DNA of 64,000 nt from assembly GCA_008828725.1 (NCBI GenBank), contig MEHQ01000692.1, positions 144,046 to 208,045 on the forward strand, given 5' to 3'. Positions 43,656 through 54,310 of this stretch are shown piece by piece. Under the pieces are notes generated by a model. It searched no databases, was not told the origin of the DNA, and worked only from the letters and a program-made list of their open reading frames with translations. The first letter of the stretch is position 1; each line of letters begins with the position of its first letter. The DNA comes from Saccharina japonica (Eukaryota > Sar > Phaeophyceae > Laminariales > Laminariaceae). Made by a program: the position numbers and the translations under genes.

Positions 43656-46185
43656 GAAGAGCGGGTGGGGGAGGCGGAGCGGGGCGGGGGGCGGTCGATC
43701 CACTCGTATTTTCGTTTAGTGCCTATGTATGCCGTGTATTTATCGTTAAATTCTGGCGGCTGAAGTAGCGCAAAATGACGAGACTGGGATCCGCGTTGAG
43801 GGCGTTCGCTTTTTATCTCGTTTCATTATGAGGTAGGGCCCGGCCGATGCTTTGCTTGCTTGCACAGACAGCGATGCTTGCTTGCATGCGCAGCAAAGTT
43901 TGCCGTTGTTTGCTTGCTTTACTTGCTTGCTTGCAAATGCAAATGCGAGTAGGCGTTGTTTCGAACTCACAAGTCCAGTTCAGATTTGTTTTCTTCTTTC
44001 TTTTTCTGGAGGAGACAAAGCGTATTTCTACCTCGTTTTGCTATCACAACTACGGGCCGGATGCGCTCGGTATTGCGTGGCTTGAGTCTTGCACGACGAA
44101 GTGAGCGCCAAGGCAGAAAGAAGGGAGTGGGCGTTAACTGGAGTTGGCTTTTAATCGTTTACCCCTTTCCTCTCCTCTTCTTCGTACGGGAGTTGGCTTT
44201 TGATTGTTTACCCCTTGCCTTCCTTTCCTATATCGTACGGTTTTTGTCGAAGATACTATTAATTACGTAATGTGTTCTTGCTTTCTTTCTTTATATTCTG
44301 GGGCTTGTCTTCTTTTTTTTGTGCCTTTTCAGGAGATTGGGATTGTTCCATCATCTTGGATGGTCTGCTGTACATAAATACTCACGAAAGAGCAATAGGA
44401 GGAGGCGAAGCTTCCACGAGTAACGCAGGCAGTCTAAAGAGAGAGAGAGAAAAGCGAAAGCGGCTTAAGACACGCGTTTTATCGAAACTCGGAAAGCCCG
44501 TGTTGAAAAACGCGAACGGCTTGAGACACGCATTTGAAACTCGGGGGAAGCTCAGCCCCGTGCTTTGACCCGGAAAGCGAGATTTTGATCCTTCGGGGTG
44601 ATTTTGGGAATCGAACCCCCCGTGTTCATTCTTGAGGCGAGAATTTTTGTTTTTCGGGGTGCTTTTGGGAGAAAAAAAAGTGGTGTGAGAGGGGGCGGTA
44701 AAAAAGGGGGGGAGAACACGTGTAGATTCTGGTGTTTTGATCGATGTCTCGCGTTAATAAACTCCTTTAGTGCTGCAGCCCCCTTTGAGGGGGCGACAAC
44801 CTACTTGAAATTAGTGTAGGATTGTTTTTTTGCAGTAGAAAAAAGGGTGAGTAAATGTGAGGAGCGGATTGATTGATTTGGTTTGGCTGGCCCGTTTTGG
44901 TTTTTTGCCCTTTTTTTGTTCTCGAGAGAGCCGGGATTGTGTGTGATTTTTGCGATTTTTGCCCCTCTGAGGGCTAATGAAGAGTTTGATTCCCTGCGCC
45001 GCCTTTTTGTCCGTCCGCAAGCTCTCTTCTTCATTTTAATATCCATTCTTCTAGTATTATACGTTTTTCTGATTGTTTTTGTTCGTTACTCTTTTTTTTT
45101 ATTTGATGATTCTCTCCTGCGAGGCCTGTTCCTTCTCAATACCGGTACGTATTTTCTTTTTACGTGCGTGCTCGTCTTCTTTTGACGAAATTTTGTGGAG
45201 CGTTGTGGTATTATTATCAAACACAAAACCGTCCTTATATTTTCCGTCCCGAGTACCAGGGTAATACCATACGTACGTACACGTATACGTAAAAAGTACG
45301 TCGGGTTTTTTTTTTCGCGAATTGTGGAAGGGGGATGGGGGTGCGCGGGGGGGGGAAGGGCATGTGAGCTCTCACCGTCGCTCTCCTGTAGGTTATTTTT
45401 TTTTCCCGCTGATCGTGTTTCGATTTTTTTTTTGTCCTGCACACCGTTTCGCCGTACATACTCATACATGGTATTGAAAGATAGGATATAATATCTCTCG
45501 TGATGAGGCGGGACAATGGAATGGTTAACACGCGGGGTCATATTATGATACGGTAATAGCATGGCGAACAAAACCTTCTTTTTTTACGGTCTGAAAATAA
45601 ATGTCAGAACCGTTTAGCACCCCCCCCCCCCCCTTAAATACATACGAGGTTTGTATGCAGATCGTATACCACCTGCAAGTATAGTACTGCTGTACTGTCA
45701 CGTACGCCCCCGAGCTATTATTAAATAGCACATACATGCTACACAGCATTGTCTGCGCTCCGTCCAATGTGCTGCAAAAAAATCGGGGATATAACTCGTG
45801 CTTGCTTTCACCCCTCCCTGTGTGCCTCGCCCATCAAAGAAAGAACCGGGGCACTTTTTTTTTATACGAGTACGTATGGCAAAGTTGTTATGTACGTGGG
45901 GCAAGGGTTTATATATACATACGTGAAAACGTTCATGTTTCCATGGGCTGACCTCGTGCGTCCGAGTTCCAACAACTACGTAATACTTGAGTTTTTTCTC
46001 AGTTATTTAGACAGACTGGAGTCTCATTAAAAGGTACTCGTACTCATATCATACGTATCAGGTACTAAACAGTAAAAAAAAAAGTACACTGGGGAACAGC
46101 AGGGCACAGCACGGCCTGCTGCTGTAAAGAGTACGAGGCCGCCTTGCCTCGTTTTACCTCTCCACAGCAGTACGAGTATAATAAT
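43656..46185. other. Non-genic block, T-rich tracts
   Basis: Contains a (TTGC)n-like tract at 43850-43935, repeated GGAGTTGGCTTTT words at 44140-44200, a two-unit GCTTRAGACACGC repeat at 44460-44545, and long pyrimidine-rich + strand tracts at 44270-44330 and 44880-45200. No gene is recognised. Confidence 0.4.
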
Positions 46186-46228
46186 AGTGGTCCCTCTGTA
46201 TAGTGCCGGTATGTGCCAGCCAAAAATA

Positions 46229-46474
46229 CCGGCACTATGTGTAGCGGCAACCGGCACTATATGTAGCGGCAACCGACACTATATGTCGCGGCCACCGGCA
46301 CTAAATTGGGGAAAAAAAAAAACTATATGTCGCGGCCACCGGCATATATATATGTCGCGGCCACCGGCGCTATATGTCGCGGCAACCGGCACTACATGTA
46401 GCGCAACCAGCACTAAATGTAGCCTCAACCGGCACTAAATGTAGCGGCAAGCGGCACTATATGTAACGGCAACC
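46229..46474. repeat. 22-bp minisatellite
   Basis: About ten units of CGGCACTATATGTAGCGGCA plus AC, with variants (TCGCGGCCAC). One unit is interrupted by an A-run and another by TA repeats. A single inverted unit lies just before the array. Confidence 0.88.
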
Positions 46475-46499
46475 GTTACCACACTACTGGTGAATCCCA

Positions 46500-46965
46500 C
46501 AGTCGCCAAGCAATTTCTATGAGAGCGCCCATTATAGAGTGGGTATGGAGAGGAAACGTCGTCCTCGGTGACGTGGTAAGGGGGGGATTTCTTGGAGAAG
46601 TTGTTGAGGACGTATTGCGTCAACCCCGCAGGCAAATACTTTGGCATGTCGCCGTGGTCGTGGGGGTTGGTACGGGGCTTGCAGCGCTGTACCGACACGC
46701 GCTTGCGAGCATCAGCGCCGGGCATGTCGGAGGGTAGGTCCAGATATAGAAGCTTAGCCTCACACAGACACAATTCGATGAGAGAGTGAAAAAACTGCTG
46801 AAACCTTCCCGCGATAAAAAATCAAGGCACGTAATAGTATATAGTAAGTGGGGAGGGAGAAGAGCCTATACTTCGTGACCCCGTATCTGTGAGTTACGAC
46901 TAAAGAGGGAGATAAAAAAGAAGGGCGAAGGTAATAAATGGGATGTGTGGGAAAAAATAAAAAGT
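46500..46965 (+). mobile_element. SINE split by an inserted coding-like segment
   Basis: Positions 46510-46540 match the SINE just after its head (GAGAGCGCCCATTATAGAGT, then GGGTA). 46770-46965 match the rest (AATTCGATGAGAGAGTG, GCGATAAAAAATCAAGGC, GTGACCCCGTATCTGTGAGT, A-rich end). About 230 bp are inserted between. Confidence 0.65.
46545..46770 (-). other. Unrecognised protein-coding fragment inside the SINE
   Basis: The - strand reads EAKLLYLDLPSDMPGADARK, KPRTNPHDHGDMPKYLPAG, LTQYVLNNFSKKSPPYHV and TEDDVSSPYPLYNG in one open frame with balanced composition. No start, stop or splice site at its edges makes it a gene. It looks like a captured exon or a fragment of an unknown gene. Family not recognised. 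Confidence 0.5.
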
Positions 46966-47040
46966 ACTGCGTACTCGTATTTAATAAGTGTACTCGTAGT
47001 GGTCCCTCTATAGGGCCGGTTGCCCGCTATATAAGCGCCT

Positions 47041-47690
47041 GTTCGGCCTGCCTCCTCTCGCGAGGGCTGCTGAACTGCCATGGTATTGTACTTTCGGGCG
47101 GATTAGTGTTCTACTTCAACCTACCACTATCGGTTCGGCCTGCCTCCTCTCGCGAGGGCCGCTGAACTGCCATGGTATTGTACTTTCGGGCGTATTAGTG
47201 TTGTACTTCAACCTACCACTATCGGTTCGGCCTGCCTCCTCTCGCGAGGGCCGCTGAACCACCATGGTATAGTACTTTTGGGCGTAGAGGTGTATTATGT
47301 ACTCCTACCACTGTTCCGCTTGCCTCTTCCCACGAGAGCCGCCGAACCTCAGCAACAACGTTATTTCGAGAATATTGTTGTTGTTATTTTTTTGTTTTTT
47401 GTTATTTTCACTTGTCTTTGTGCTATTTTGCTTTCTTTCTAATCATGTCGCCCCCGACCCCGTTTGCGTCCTCTGGCGAGGGTCGCCGATTTGTAGCATT
47501 GCAACCTTGGGAATCTTTGTGGTCCTTTCTTGTGACCCAATCTCTTCAACCCACCAGCATAGTTCGGTGGTATTGCCCTTTCGGGATCATTTTTTTTTCT
47601 CTGTTTTGCGTTTTGTTTTCAACTTACACCGCCGTTCCCGCAGCTTTTCCTCCATGAAGGCCGCCGAACCGTGGTACTACCGTATTTATA
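47041..47690. repeat. 92-bp satellite-like array with degenerate outlying units
   Basis: Units start at 47041, 47133, 47225 and 47313, each with GTTCGGCCTGCCTCCTCTCG, CGAGGGCCGCTGAAC and CATGGTATTGTACTTTCGGG. Weaker copies of the same words occur at about 47459-47590 and 47636-47690 in T-rich surroundings. Confidence 0.85.
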
Positions 47691-49002
47691 CTTGGGCTTA
47701 TATCTTCACGCCCTGTTTTGTTTTGTTCTGAGTGTCTGTTTCGACACGGGTTTCATTTTTTTCTGCTTTTTGTTGCATCGTACCGAGCGTTTGGATTTTC
47801 TTGTCCTTTCTGACAGCATATCTGCCTTAACCGCGAGTGCTCTTTCCTGCGCCGTACGCGTAGCTCCAACCCCTGCAGTATAGTTTAGGGCTTGTTCGTT
47901 TTCTTCTTTTAATCTAGCGGTATACGAGGCATTTCCTCTTGACCTCGCTCGTTTTCGAACGTATCATCTCGCTGCGTCTCAGCTTGCGCTTGTAGTGGGT
48001 TTGCCACCTAGTTTTCCAGGTTCCTCTTTCGCAATCGCCCCCACGTTGTTGTCGGTGCACGCGTAATCAGTTACCGACCCTCTCATGGTCTTGCTTTGCA
48101 GCACACTTCTCACTGTCGTAGCGCTTCCAGCCTTCGCGTTGTTCTTTTTCGTGTTCCCCACCGGCCGGCGCCTGTTGTCTTTCCCCCAGCCCGACCCGTG
48201 GCCCCACGCTATGCAGTCATATTTCAAGCCCAAGTCCAAGTTCAGGGCTTTGCTTCTCTGCATAGCCGCGTGCATTATTTTCTCTTTTGTCTGTTGTTTT
48301 CAGCATCCGGCTTTTGTCTTCGTTTTTTTTTTCTGCTTTGTTTTGTTTCGATACCTTCGTGCTCCGGTTTGTTCACTTGGCTTTTGTCTTCACCGTAGCC
48401 CGCTTGCCGTTGGCTTTTCGTAGGTATCTCTTCCGGTACGGCGCGTTAGTTAACGTGTGAGGCGTCGTAGCCTCATTGCGAGGTGTGGGGTAGATGTATA
48501 GCCTCTTTTTACCTTTGTTTCGAATAGCCGCATCTTCGACCTCCCTTCCCGATTTCTGGGATGAAACGGTCATCCCCTCCGATCGTCGTGTGATCTGCAT
48601 CTACGACTATTCAGGGTGGGCTAATGTGATGGTATCACGTACTACGGCTATAAAGCGGTGCAATACGTACCGGTATGAGTCACGTGGCGTGCTAGTAACG
48701 GGAACGTCTCCTTAGAGGATAGCAGTATGAGTAGACACGCGGATAGGTACTACGAATATGAGATCAAGTGACGTGCTAGTAACGGAAACGTCTCCGTAGA
48801 TAGTACATGTATGAAGATACATGCTTCAGGGGGCAGAATAGGTATGCACTGCCCCCTCCCATCGCACTCTGTTCTTGTGCACAATTGAGCTCCATGAGAT
48901 AAGCAACAAGAAGAACTTTATCAAGAAGAAGCGTGCCTCTGGCTTGCGTCGACATTCCTGTGTCCTGGCCCTATAGGAGTGCTACTCCCTTACATTTGGC
49001 CG
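47691..49002. other. Non-genic block, pyrimidine-rich then ordinary
   Basis: Strong + strand T/C bias from about 47350 to 48420. A two-unit repeat lies at 48660-48810 (GTGACGTGCTAGTAACGG, AACGTCTCC). Frames such as 47979-48275 (-) are open but unconvincing. No gene is assigned. Confidence 0.4.
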
Positions 49003-49098
49003 CCGTTCAGAGGGGGGGAGAGTGTTATAAGGATTACCCTGGGCTGGGTAATCGATCGATCTTTTACCCCTATAGCTCAGCAGGTAACACCCTCACAA
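49003..49098 (+). repeat. Fragment of the 295-bp TIR element, followed by a tRNA-like stretch
   Basis: Matches 14041-14138 closely (GCCGTTCAGAGGGGGGGAGA, ATTACCCTGGGCTGGGTAAT, TAGCTCAGCAGG). Here the sequence runs on to AGCGTTCGAATCAATCTCGC at 49126-49145, giving an A-box/B-box pair with tRNA-like spacing. The ends do not pair as an acceptor stem, so it is a tRNA-derived repeat and not a tRNA gene. Confidence 0.6.
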
Positions 49099-49389
49099 TA
49101 GGCCATCAGATATGGAGCCTCTGCGAGCGTTCGAATCAATCTCGCGTCGCCAATATGGAGCTCTCGTAGAGTTCCGAGTGAAGTGGTATACATTATTATT
49201 ATCTTTGACCCGCTAACCAACTTAAGGGCTGTGCACTTCTCTTCATTATAATATGTTTTATTAGGGCAACATGGATGGAGAGAGAGAGTCCTCCCCGTGG
49301 GTAACGTGGAGATAATGAAACAAATAATAGAGAGCGAGAGTGAGCACGAGTGAGCCGACCAAGGAGAGGTTCTTCGTCCCTGACAAAGG

Positions 49390-49673
49390 TCTCCTCGTCC
49401 CTTCAGCATGTCTGCCTCGAATACTAGACCGAGACCCGCATTTTTATTGAGTTCGTCGGTAAGAATATCTCCAACAACAGGAACTTGTCCTTCAGAAGTT
49501 CTGGTCTGTTCTGGTATGTATATATCTTCTTCGCCGTCGGTATACAGTACGTATGTGTAACGAACGATCATTCTACGCGTACGTACGTACACATCTTTCC
49601 CAAAAAAACTGTCCTCCACATAAAACTTCAACTTTACAACGAACTGCATTTTTCTAAGACGACGTTTTATCAT
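49390..49673 (-). other. Coding-like stretch, unrecognised
   Basis: A 198-codon open frame (49077-49673) begins MIKRRLRKMQFVVKLKFYVE and continues YTDGEEDIYIPEQTRTSE, GDILTDELNKNAGLGLVFEA. The first 95 codons are protein-like; the rest runs through the repeat and is probably not coding. A fragment of a gene is possible; no family is assigned. Confidence 0.3.
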
Positions 49674-49984
49674 ACAAATTTTCCAATGTCCAGTGTGTCC
49701 TTCGTACCCCTTACCTATCTATGTGCCCCTTTCTTTTGATCTGCTGTTTCGGTGCACGTGATGATATGGGACGAAATCAATCGGAAATCGTTCTAAAAGT
49801 AATATCGTCTCGTCGACCCTGGTAGCATCCAGGGGAGTCACCGGCCAGTACGTAGTCAATCGCGAGGAAAAGTACCTAACACTAAACTGGAATAATACAA
49901 CGCACTTAGCAAAGCTGAATATCGACCGGTTGGGAGAATTCACAGCTGACGCGAGGCTGACGTTTATTTATTTATTGTAAAAAA

Positions 49985-50310
49985 GCTATAAACTCGTTTG
50001 GGCTGGTCGGTGTTACTTGCCCCCGGTTACTTGCCCCCGGTTACTTGCCCAGTCGTGATGGCTTCGTACTCTGTCGTACGACGTACTTTTATGGTTTCTG
50101 TTTTAGCTTTCAAGAGCTACGTATCATGACGTTGCTTGTTTTTGCCTTACCCGGTGGCTACGTGCGAGTAGCTGATACATACATACGCTGATGGTATTTA
50201 CGAGGAATGGACGCCTGACTTGCTGTGTTCTCGCTGGTCAGCTTGCGACACCCCGGGGATTTCGAGTCACCAACCACAATCAATCCTGGGAAGGGTAACC
50301 TTCTATTACA
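49985..50310 (-). repeat. Dispersed repeat family A, reverse orientation
   Basis: The reverse complement matches 14275-14600. The TTACTTGCCCCCGG word is itself repeated three times at 50010-50050. Confidence 0.7.
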
Positions 50311-50357
50311 TTGTTATTATTATATTATTTGCCTTCCGACAATGTGCAGGGCAGTAT

Positions 50358-51500
50358 TCATTCAGAATGCAAAAACTGACACAATTCGTCGATTATCACC
50401 AATCTCATCCAACCAATTCTCCTCCCCTGCGTGTACTCAATAGAAAACGCACTACCACCCTTTACCCAAATAGTGTACGTACCTGCTATATATATGTTCG
50501 TCGTGCTTCCTACTCCGCATCTACATTCCACCCCCACGCCATGGGAAGTAGTCCTCCCTCCTCCTCCCTTCTCCCCCTGGCGGGCCTGCCGGTCTCGCAG
50601 GGCGAGCTTGTATCGGTGCACCCGGCGCGAGATCGCGACCTGGGTGGTCACCGATATGACCTGGAAAAGGTGCTCCTTACAGACCGCTTTTCTTGATAAG
50701 GACCCCCCGTCCGTTCCTCCGACGATGCTCGCCGCCAGCTGGTCGAAGAACTTGCTACCTTCCTTCCCGAGGCCTCCAAAGCTTTCCACCGCAAGGGTGA
50801 CAAGTTTATGGCTTGCGCTCGTCGAAGGACACCTGTCCTGCACGAGCGTAGTGGTTGCGTTTTCGCGCCTCAGAAGTGGAGGCAGCTGATCCGTCTAGAT
50901 CAGCGCTGCCAGCCCGCATGTGGACCCTTGCTTGGGGGTCTGCATGCGTGATGTCGAGGAGTATCGCCTTGTTGCGGTACTCTGACGACGTAGCGTCTCA
51001 GAGCCCCCCCCTCTCAATCACTATATCCATGCGGAGATCCCTGTCGGCGTTGAAGGGCGCTCCGCTTTCCACTTGATGGCGGATGGACAAGCGCTTGAAG
51101 GTGCGGGACAGCGCGTGGACTAGCGGCTGATGCTGGTTTACCTGCGTGCCTGCTCGGTGGCATGTGCGCGCATGGCGCGTGTTGACATCCGTCGCTTCGC
51201 AGCAGGGGCACCTCGCCGCTAGGGGCTCCTCCATTCCCGGGAAGCGCCGTCCCATAGACACGAACTCCGAAGCCGGTATGATTCGTGCCGGGTGCACAGG
51301 CCTTGCCCTCAAACAGGCGGCAGCGCCTGGTCCCGATAGGCTCCGTTGCCGAGCCTTGGCAAGATCTCTGGTTTCGATTCCCCCGAACACGTCGTTCGGA
51401 TCCGACGGGCCTGCTGCCTCGGGGAGGTGGTCCAGGGAATCAACGCACCGTTGGTACCGTACCCGGTTCACCTGCTGCCCCAGCTTGTGCTACGCCTTGT
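50358..51500 (-). pseudogene. CCHC finger and restriction-like endonuclease of the retrotransposon
   Basis: Reads ACLRARPVHPARIIPASEF, then a C-x2-C-x8-H-x3-C finger (CPCCEATDVNTRHARTC, about 51210-51157). RHQVESGAPFNADRDLRMDI with a candidate metal-binding Asp and, after a stop at 50998, KAILLDITHADP follow. This is the arrangement expected of the C-terminal endonuclease of restriction-like-endonuclease non-LTR elements, which nicks target DNA. An extra A near 50845 shifts the frame before SHKLVTLAVESFGGLG. Inactive as written. Confidence 0.8.
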
Positions 51501-52916
51501 GGGAGCTGATCGTCTGGGCGTCATGTGCCGGCAGTACCTCCACATCAGACTGCCCTGATACTCTTTCCTCGTTCGTGCGGAACGCCCTGTTCCGCCAGCT
51601 TTCCGGGACCACGTTCGCCATTGCCTCCTCCAATACCCCATGGATGTCGCGAAGGTCCCTGACGCTACTTCATATGAGGCGAACCAGGTTCGAATTGGGC
51701 AGCTCCCTTCGGACTTTTTCTCTCAATGGACCGGAGAGGTCAGCAAGGACCTCTGGCACCGTCGCCACTAAGTTCCCGATGGACGCTGACATTCTCCTTG
51801 ATTCAGCCGACGACAGTCTAAACCCCCATGCCCCCATGGAGAGGCTCGCCTGCGCTCTCTGGTGAGGCTGTAGCGTCAACCGGTGCGCCGGGCATCCGTC
51901 CGCAAAGAACGACGATTCATCTGTTGTCCCTGGAATCTCAAGAAGGCGCTCGAGCATCGACATCGCGCTAGTGTCTGCTTGCTGACACGCGGGTAGTGAC
52001 AGCTCCGGGTCCATTACCCGCTCAATGTAGGAGGCCCGCTGCAACATTGAGCTGGTGGCGATGAGGTTCGCCGACTGTTTGTCCGGCATACGCGGCAGGA
52101 TGCGCGCGAGTTGCTATGCCCCCCCATCTCGGACTATTTCCACGGCGCTGTTCACCGCGAATGCATCGTTGCCTATGGGCACGCCAACCACCTTTACCCC
52201 ACCCCCTTCCACGAACACCGATGCCCCCCAGAAGTGCAATATCTTCCGACGTAGGCACATGCCCTTTTGGGGGCAAAGCGACCGTCTTGCTGGGGTTAAT
52301 GGTGATGCCTATTTCGCACAGCTCGTGTCGGAGAAAGGGCACTACTCTCACAGTGTTCGGTGTGATCTCTGACATACCGATGCTGATGTCGTCGAGGTAG
52401 GCAAAGGCTTCAACACCCCTGGGTTCGAACTCCTCGCGAACCCGCTTCAGTACGGGCAGCAATGGCATGCAGAACAGCGCCGGGCCCATGGCGTCCCCTT
52501 GCTGCACTCCGCTGGAACATTCGATCTTTCGCCGCTCCCCCGAATCCATTTGGAAGAACACAGGGGCGGGCCTCTCGCCGTAGCATTTTGCGATGAACGG
52601 CGTGAGCGCGGGCACGCAAGTGGCCGCCTCGGCAAGTACTGCCGTCCGCTTCACTGTATTGAAGGCGTTGGAACAGTCGGTTAGGATGAGCCAGTTTCTT
52701 GCCTCATGGTGCACCCGGGCGCGTAGAGCTACCTGCTCCACCCCCCCTCGAACCCCTACCCCAAACTGCCTTGCCTCACGATTAATCTCTTCCAGCCGTG
52801 GCCGCCACTGCCGCATAGTCCCGGCTGCGAGAAGACGTCTCCACGTCATACCTACACATACGGGGCGGCATTTTCCCCCCAAGGCAGTGAGGTTAGACTG
52901 CAAGAAGAGCTGCCAG
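51500..52916 (-). pseudogene. Reverse transcriptase of the retrotransposon
   Basis: Reads RPVCVGMTWRRLLAAG (template-grip region), LILTDCSNAFN with catalytic Asp (about 52678, motif A), SSGVQQGDAMGPALF (motif B, about 52516-52470) and FAYLDDISIG (motif C, about 52405-52376), then INPSKTVALPPKGHVP (motif D/E). All RT hallmarks are present. Two frameshifts (about 52230, and in a 7-G run near 52125) and an upstream TAA at 52917-52919 break the frame. The thumb-like region resumes at 52089 (QLARILPRMPDKQSANLIAT). Confidence 0.88.
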
Positions 52917-54310
52917 AATTACGGCGGAATTGCACCGGGGTCGTCGAAAATCCGCCTCCAAAAGGCCTCGATGCTAGCTCCAAACTTCTCGCGACCGAAG
53001 CCGGTCCTGATGATCGACTGTAGGTGTGAGAAGCGTAGACCGTCACTCCCCGCGCCTGATAGCGCATTTCGGGAGTTGATGACGTCGAGGGCCATCTGCG
53101 GATTGAATTCTTCCTCTGAACGCCAGTCGGGAATACCCCCTTCCTCCGGTTCCGTGGAGCTTACTGCCACCGCTGCCGCTGCCGACTCGGAAACGGAAGC
53201 ACGGTCTTCCCCCGGGAATTCTGCTTTCTCCCGTTCCCATGTCACCTCATCGCCGGGCGCGCGCGGTTCCGCGAGAAGACCGCGTGCTGCCACAGACACC
53301 CCGCCCGAGTGTCGACAGGCTGACGACGCTCTCTCGTACTTGGCCGCGTCTGTGGCTTCGTAGGTTGGACCCCTGAGCCGTGACGATGCTCGGCTGGTGT
53401 ATTCCATCAACCACGGGAGAATAAGGGTGATATCACCACGTTCGACAGACGCGAATCTCTCGCGTCGCTTCACGCGGCTGTCCTGCGAGTGTAGCAGTGC
53501 TGGCACGATGTACCACAGCTTGGTGGCCCTCGGGAGCGAACTCGGCGTCTCGGAGAGTCTGCTTGGCCGATGCGCTCCGAGGGCGTAGTTTAGGAGACCA
53601 AGCACGTGGGTGAGAAGCTTGGCGTGGGCAGTAGATAGCCCCGGCTGCACCTTAACAACGGTGATGAAACGTTGTTGGAGGTGTTCAAGAGGAACGTCAT
53701 CGAGTGGCCCTGCTATTCCTAACGAATTTTGGTCCCAAGGGTAGCATAACTCTTCCCTTCGTTCGTCGCGGTTGTTGTCCGGCCTTCCTCCAAGTCCTGC
53801 GACCGTAACACGGAGTCCAGGATCAGCCTGAACTGCTGCCTGCAGTGATTCCCGTCTCCCATGGCGGGCTGTGCACCCACGTGTAATGCAAGTGGGTTGT
53901 GCGTGTGACCCACCTCTTTGGATAGCTTCCACCACACACCGCGCGTGCATAACATGCTGGTTTCCACACGGCAGCCCTACCACTCGGTGCCCCCGAGCAA
54001 CTGCCGCTCGGCATCCCCCGCACATCACGCCGTCTTGGCTGGCGCCAATGAATGCACGGAGTTGCCCTACGCTCCCCGATGCCGATTCTCCTCCCTCGCT
54101 ACCTCCTCCTTCCCTGGGGAGCTCTCTCTCTTGGCCACCGCCCCCTCTCGATCCAGGAGCCGAGGGAAGCTCGCTGCCCCCTCTCGACCCAGGAGCCAAG
54201 GGCGGCTCGCTGCACCCTTTCGGTTCAGGAGCCGGGGGCGGCTCACTGCGCCCGGGTCGAGGGATTATTTCCCGGTTCGTGACGGCCCCTCTCCCAGTGC
54301 TTGTCGCTCA
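52917..54310 (-). pseudogene. Retrotransposon segment N-terminal to RT, with RING-H2-like finger
   Basis: A frame of 426 codons starts in a Pro/Gly/Ser-rich tail. Then C-x2-C-x14-C-x3-H-x2-H-x2-C-x15-C-x4-C (CGGCRAAVARG, PCGNQHVMHARC, CITRGC) falls at 54022-53873, a RING-H2-like ligand pattern. After it come ITVVKVQPGLSTAHAKLLTH and DGLRFSHLQSIIRTGFGREK, the latter typical of the region just before RT fingers. It runs in frame with the RT across one TAA. A RING finger may act in nucleic-acid or protein binding; its role is not known. Confidence 0.75.

Noticed and set aside
44330..44390. Alternative last exon after TTTTCAG (EIGIVPSSW...)
   Set aside because: Good acceptor, but the peptide does not resemble class II C-termini and it lies beyond the minisatellite.
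44590..44640. Minus-strand B box (GGGGGTTCGATTCCC) as a tRNA gene
   Set aside because: No A box at the right distance and no cloverleaf pairing.
46229..46474. CRISPR-like array
   Set aside because: Units are contiguous 22-mers without spacers, in a eukaryotic context.
50358..54310. Alternative genetic code explaining in-frame stops in the retrotransposon
   Set aside because: TAA, TAG and TGA all occur, together with several frameshifts; decay is simpler.
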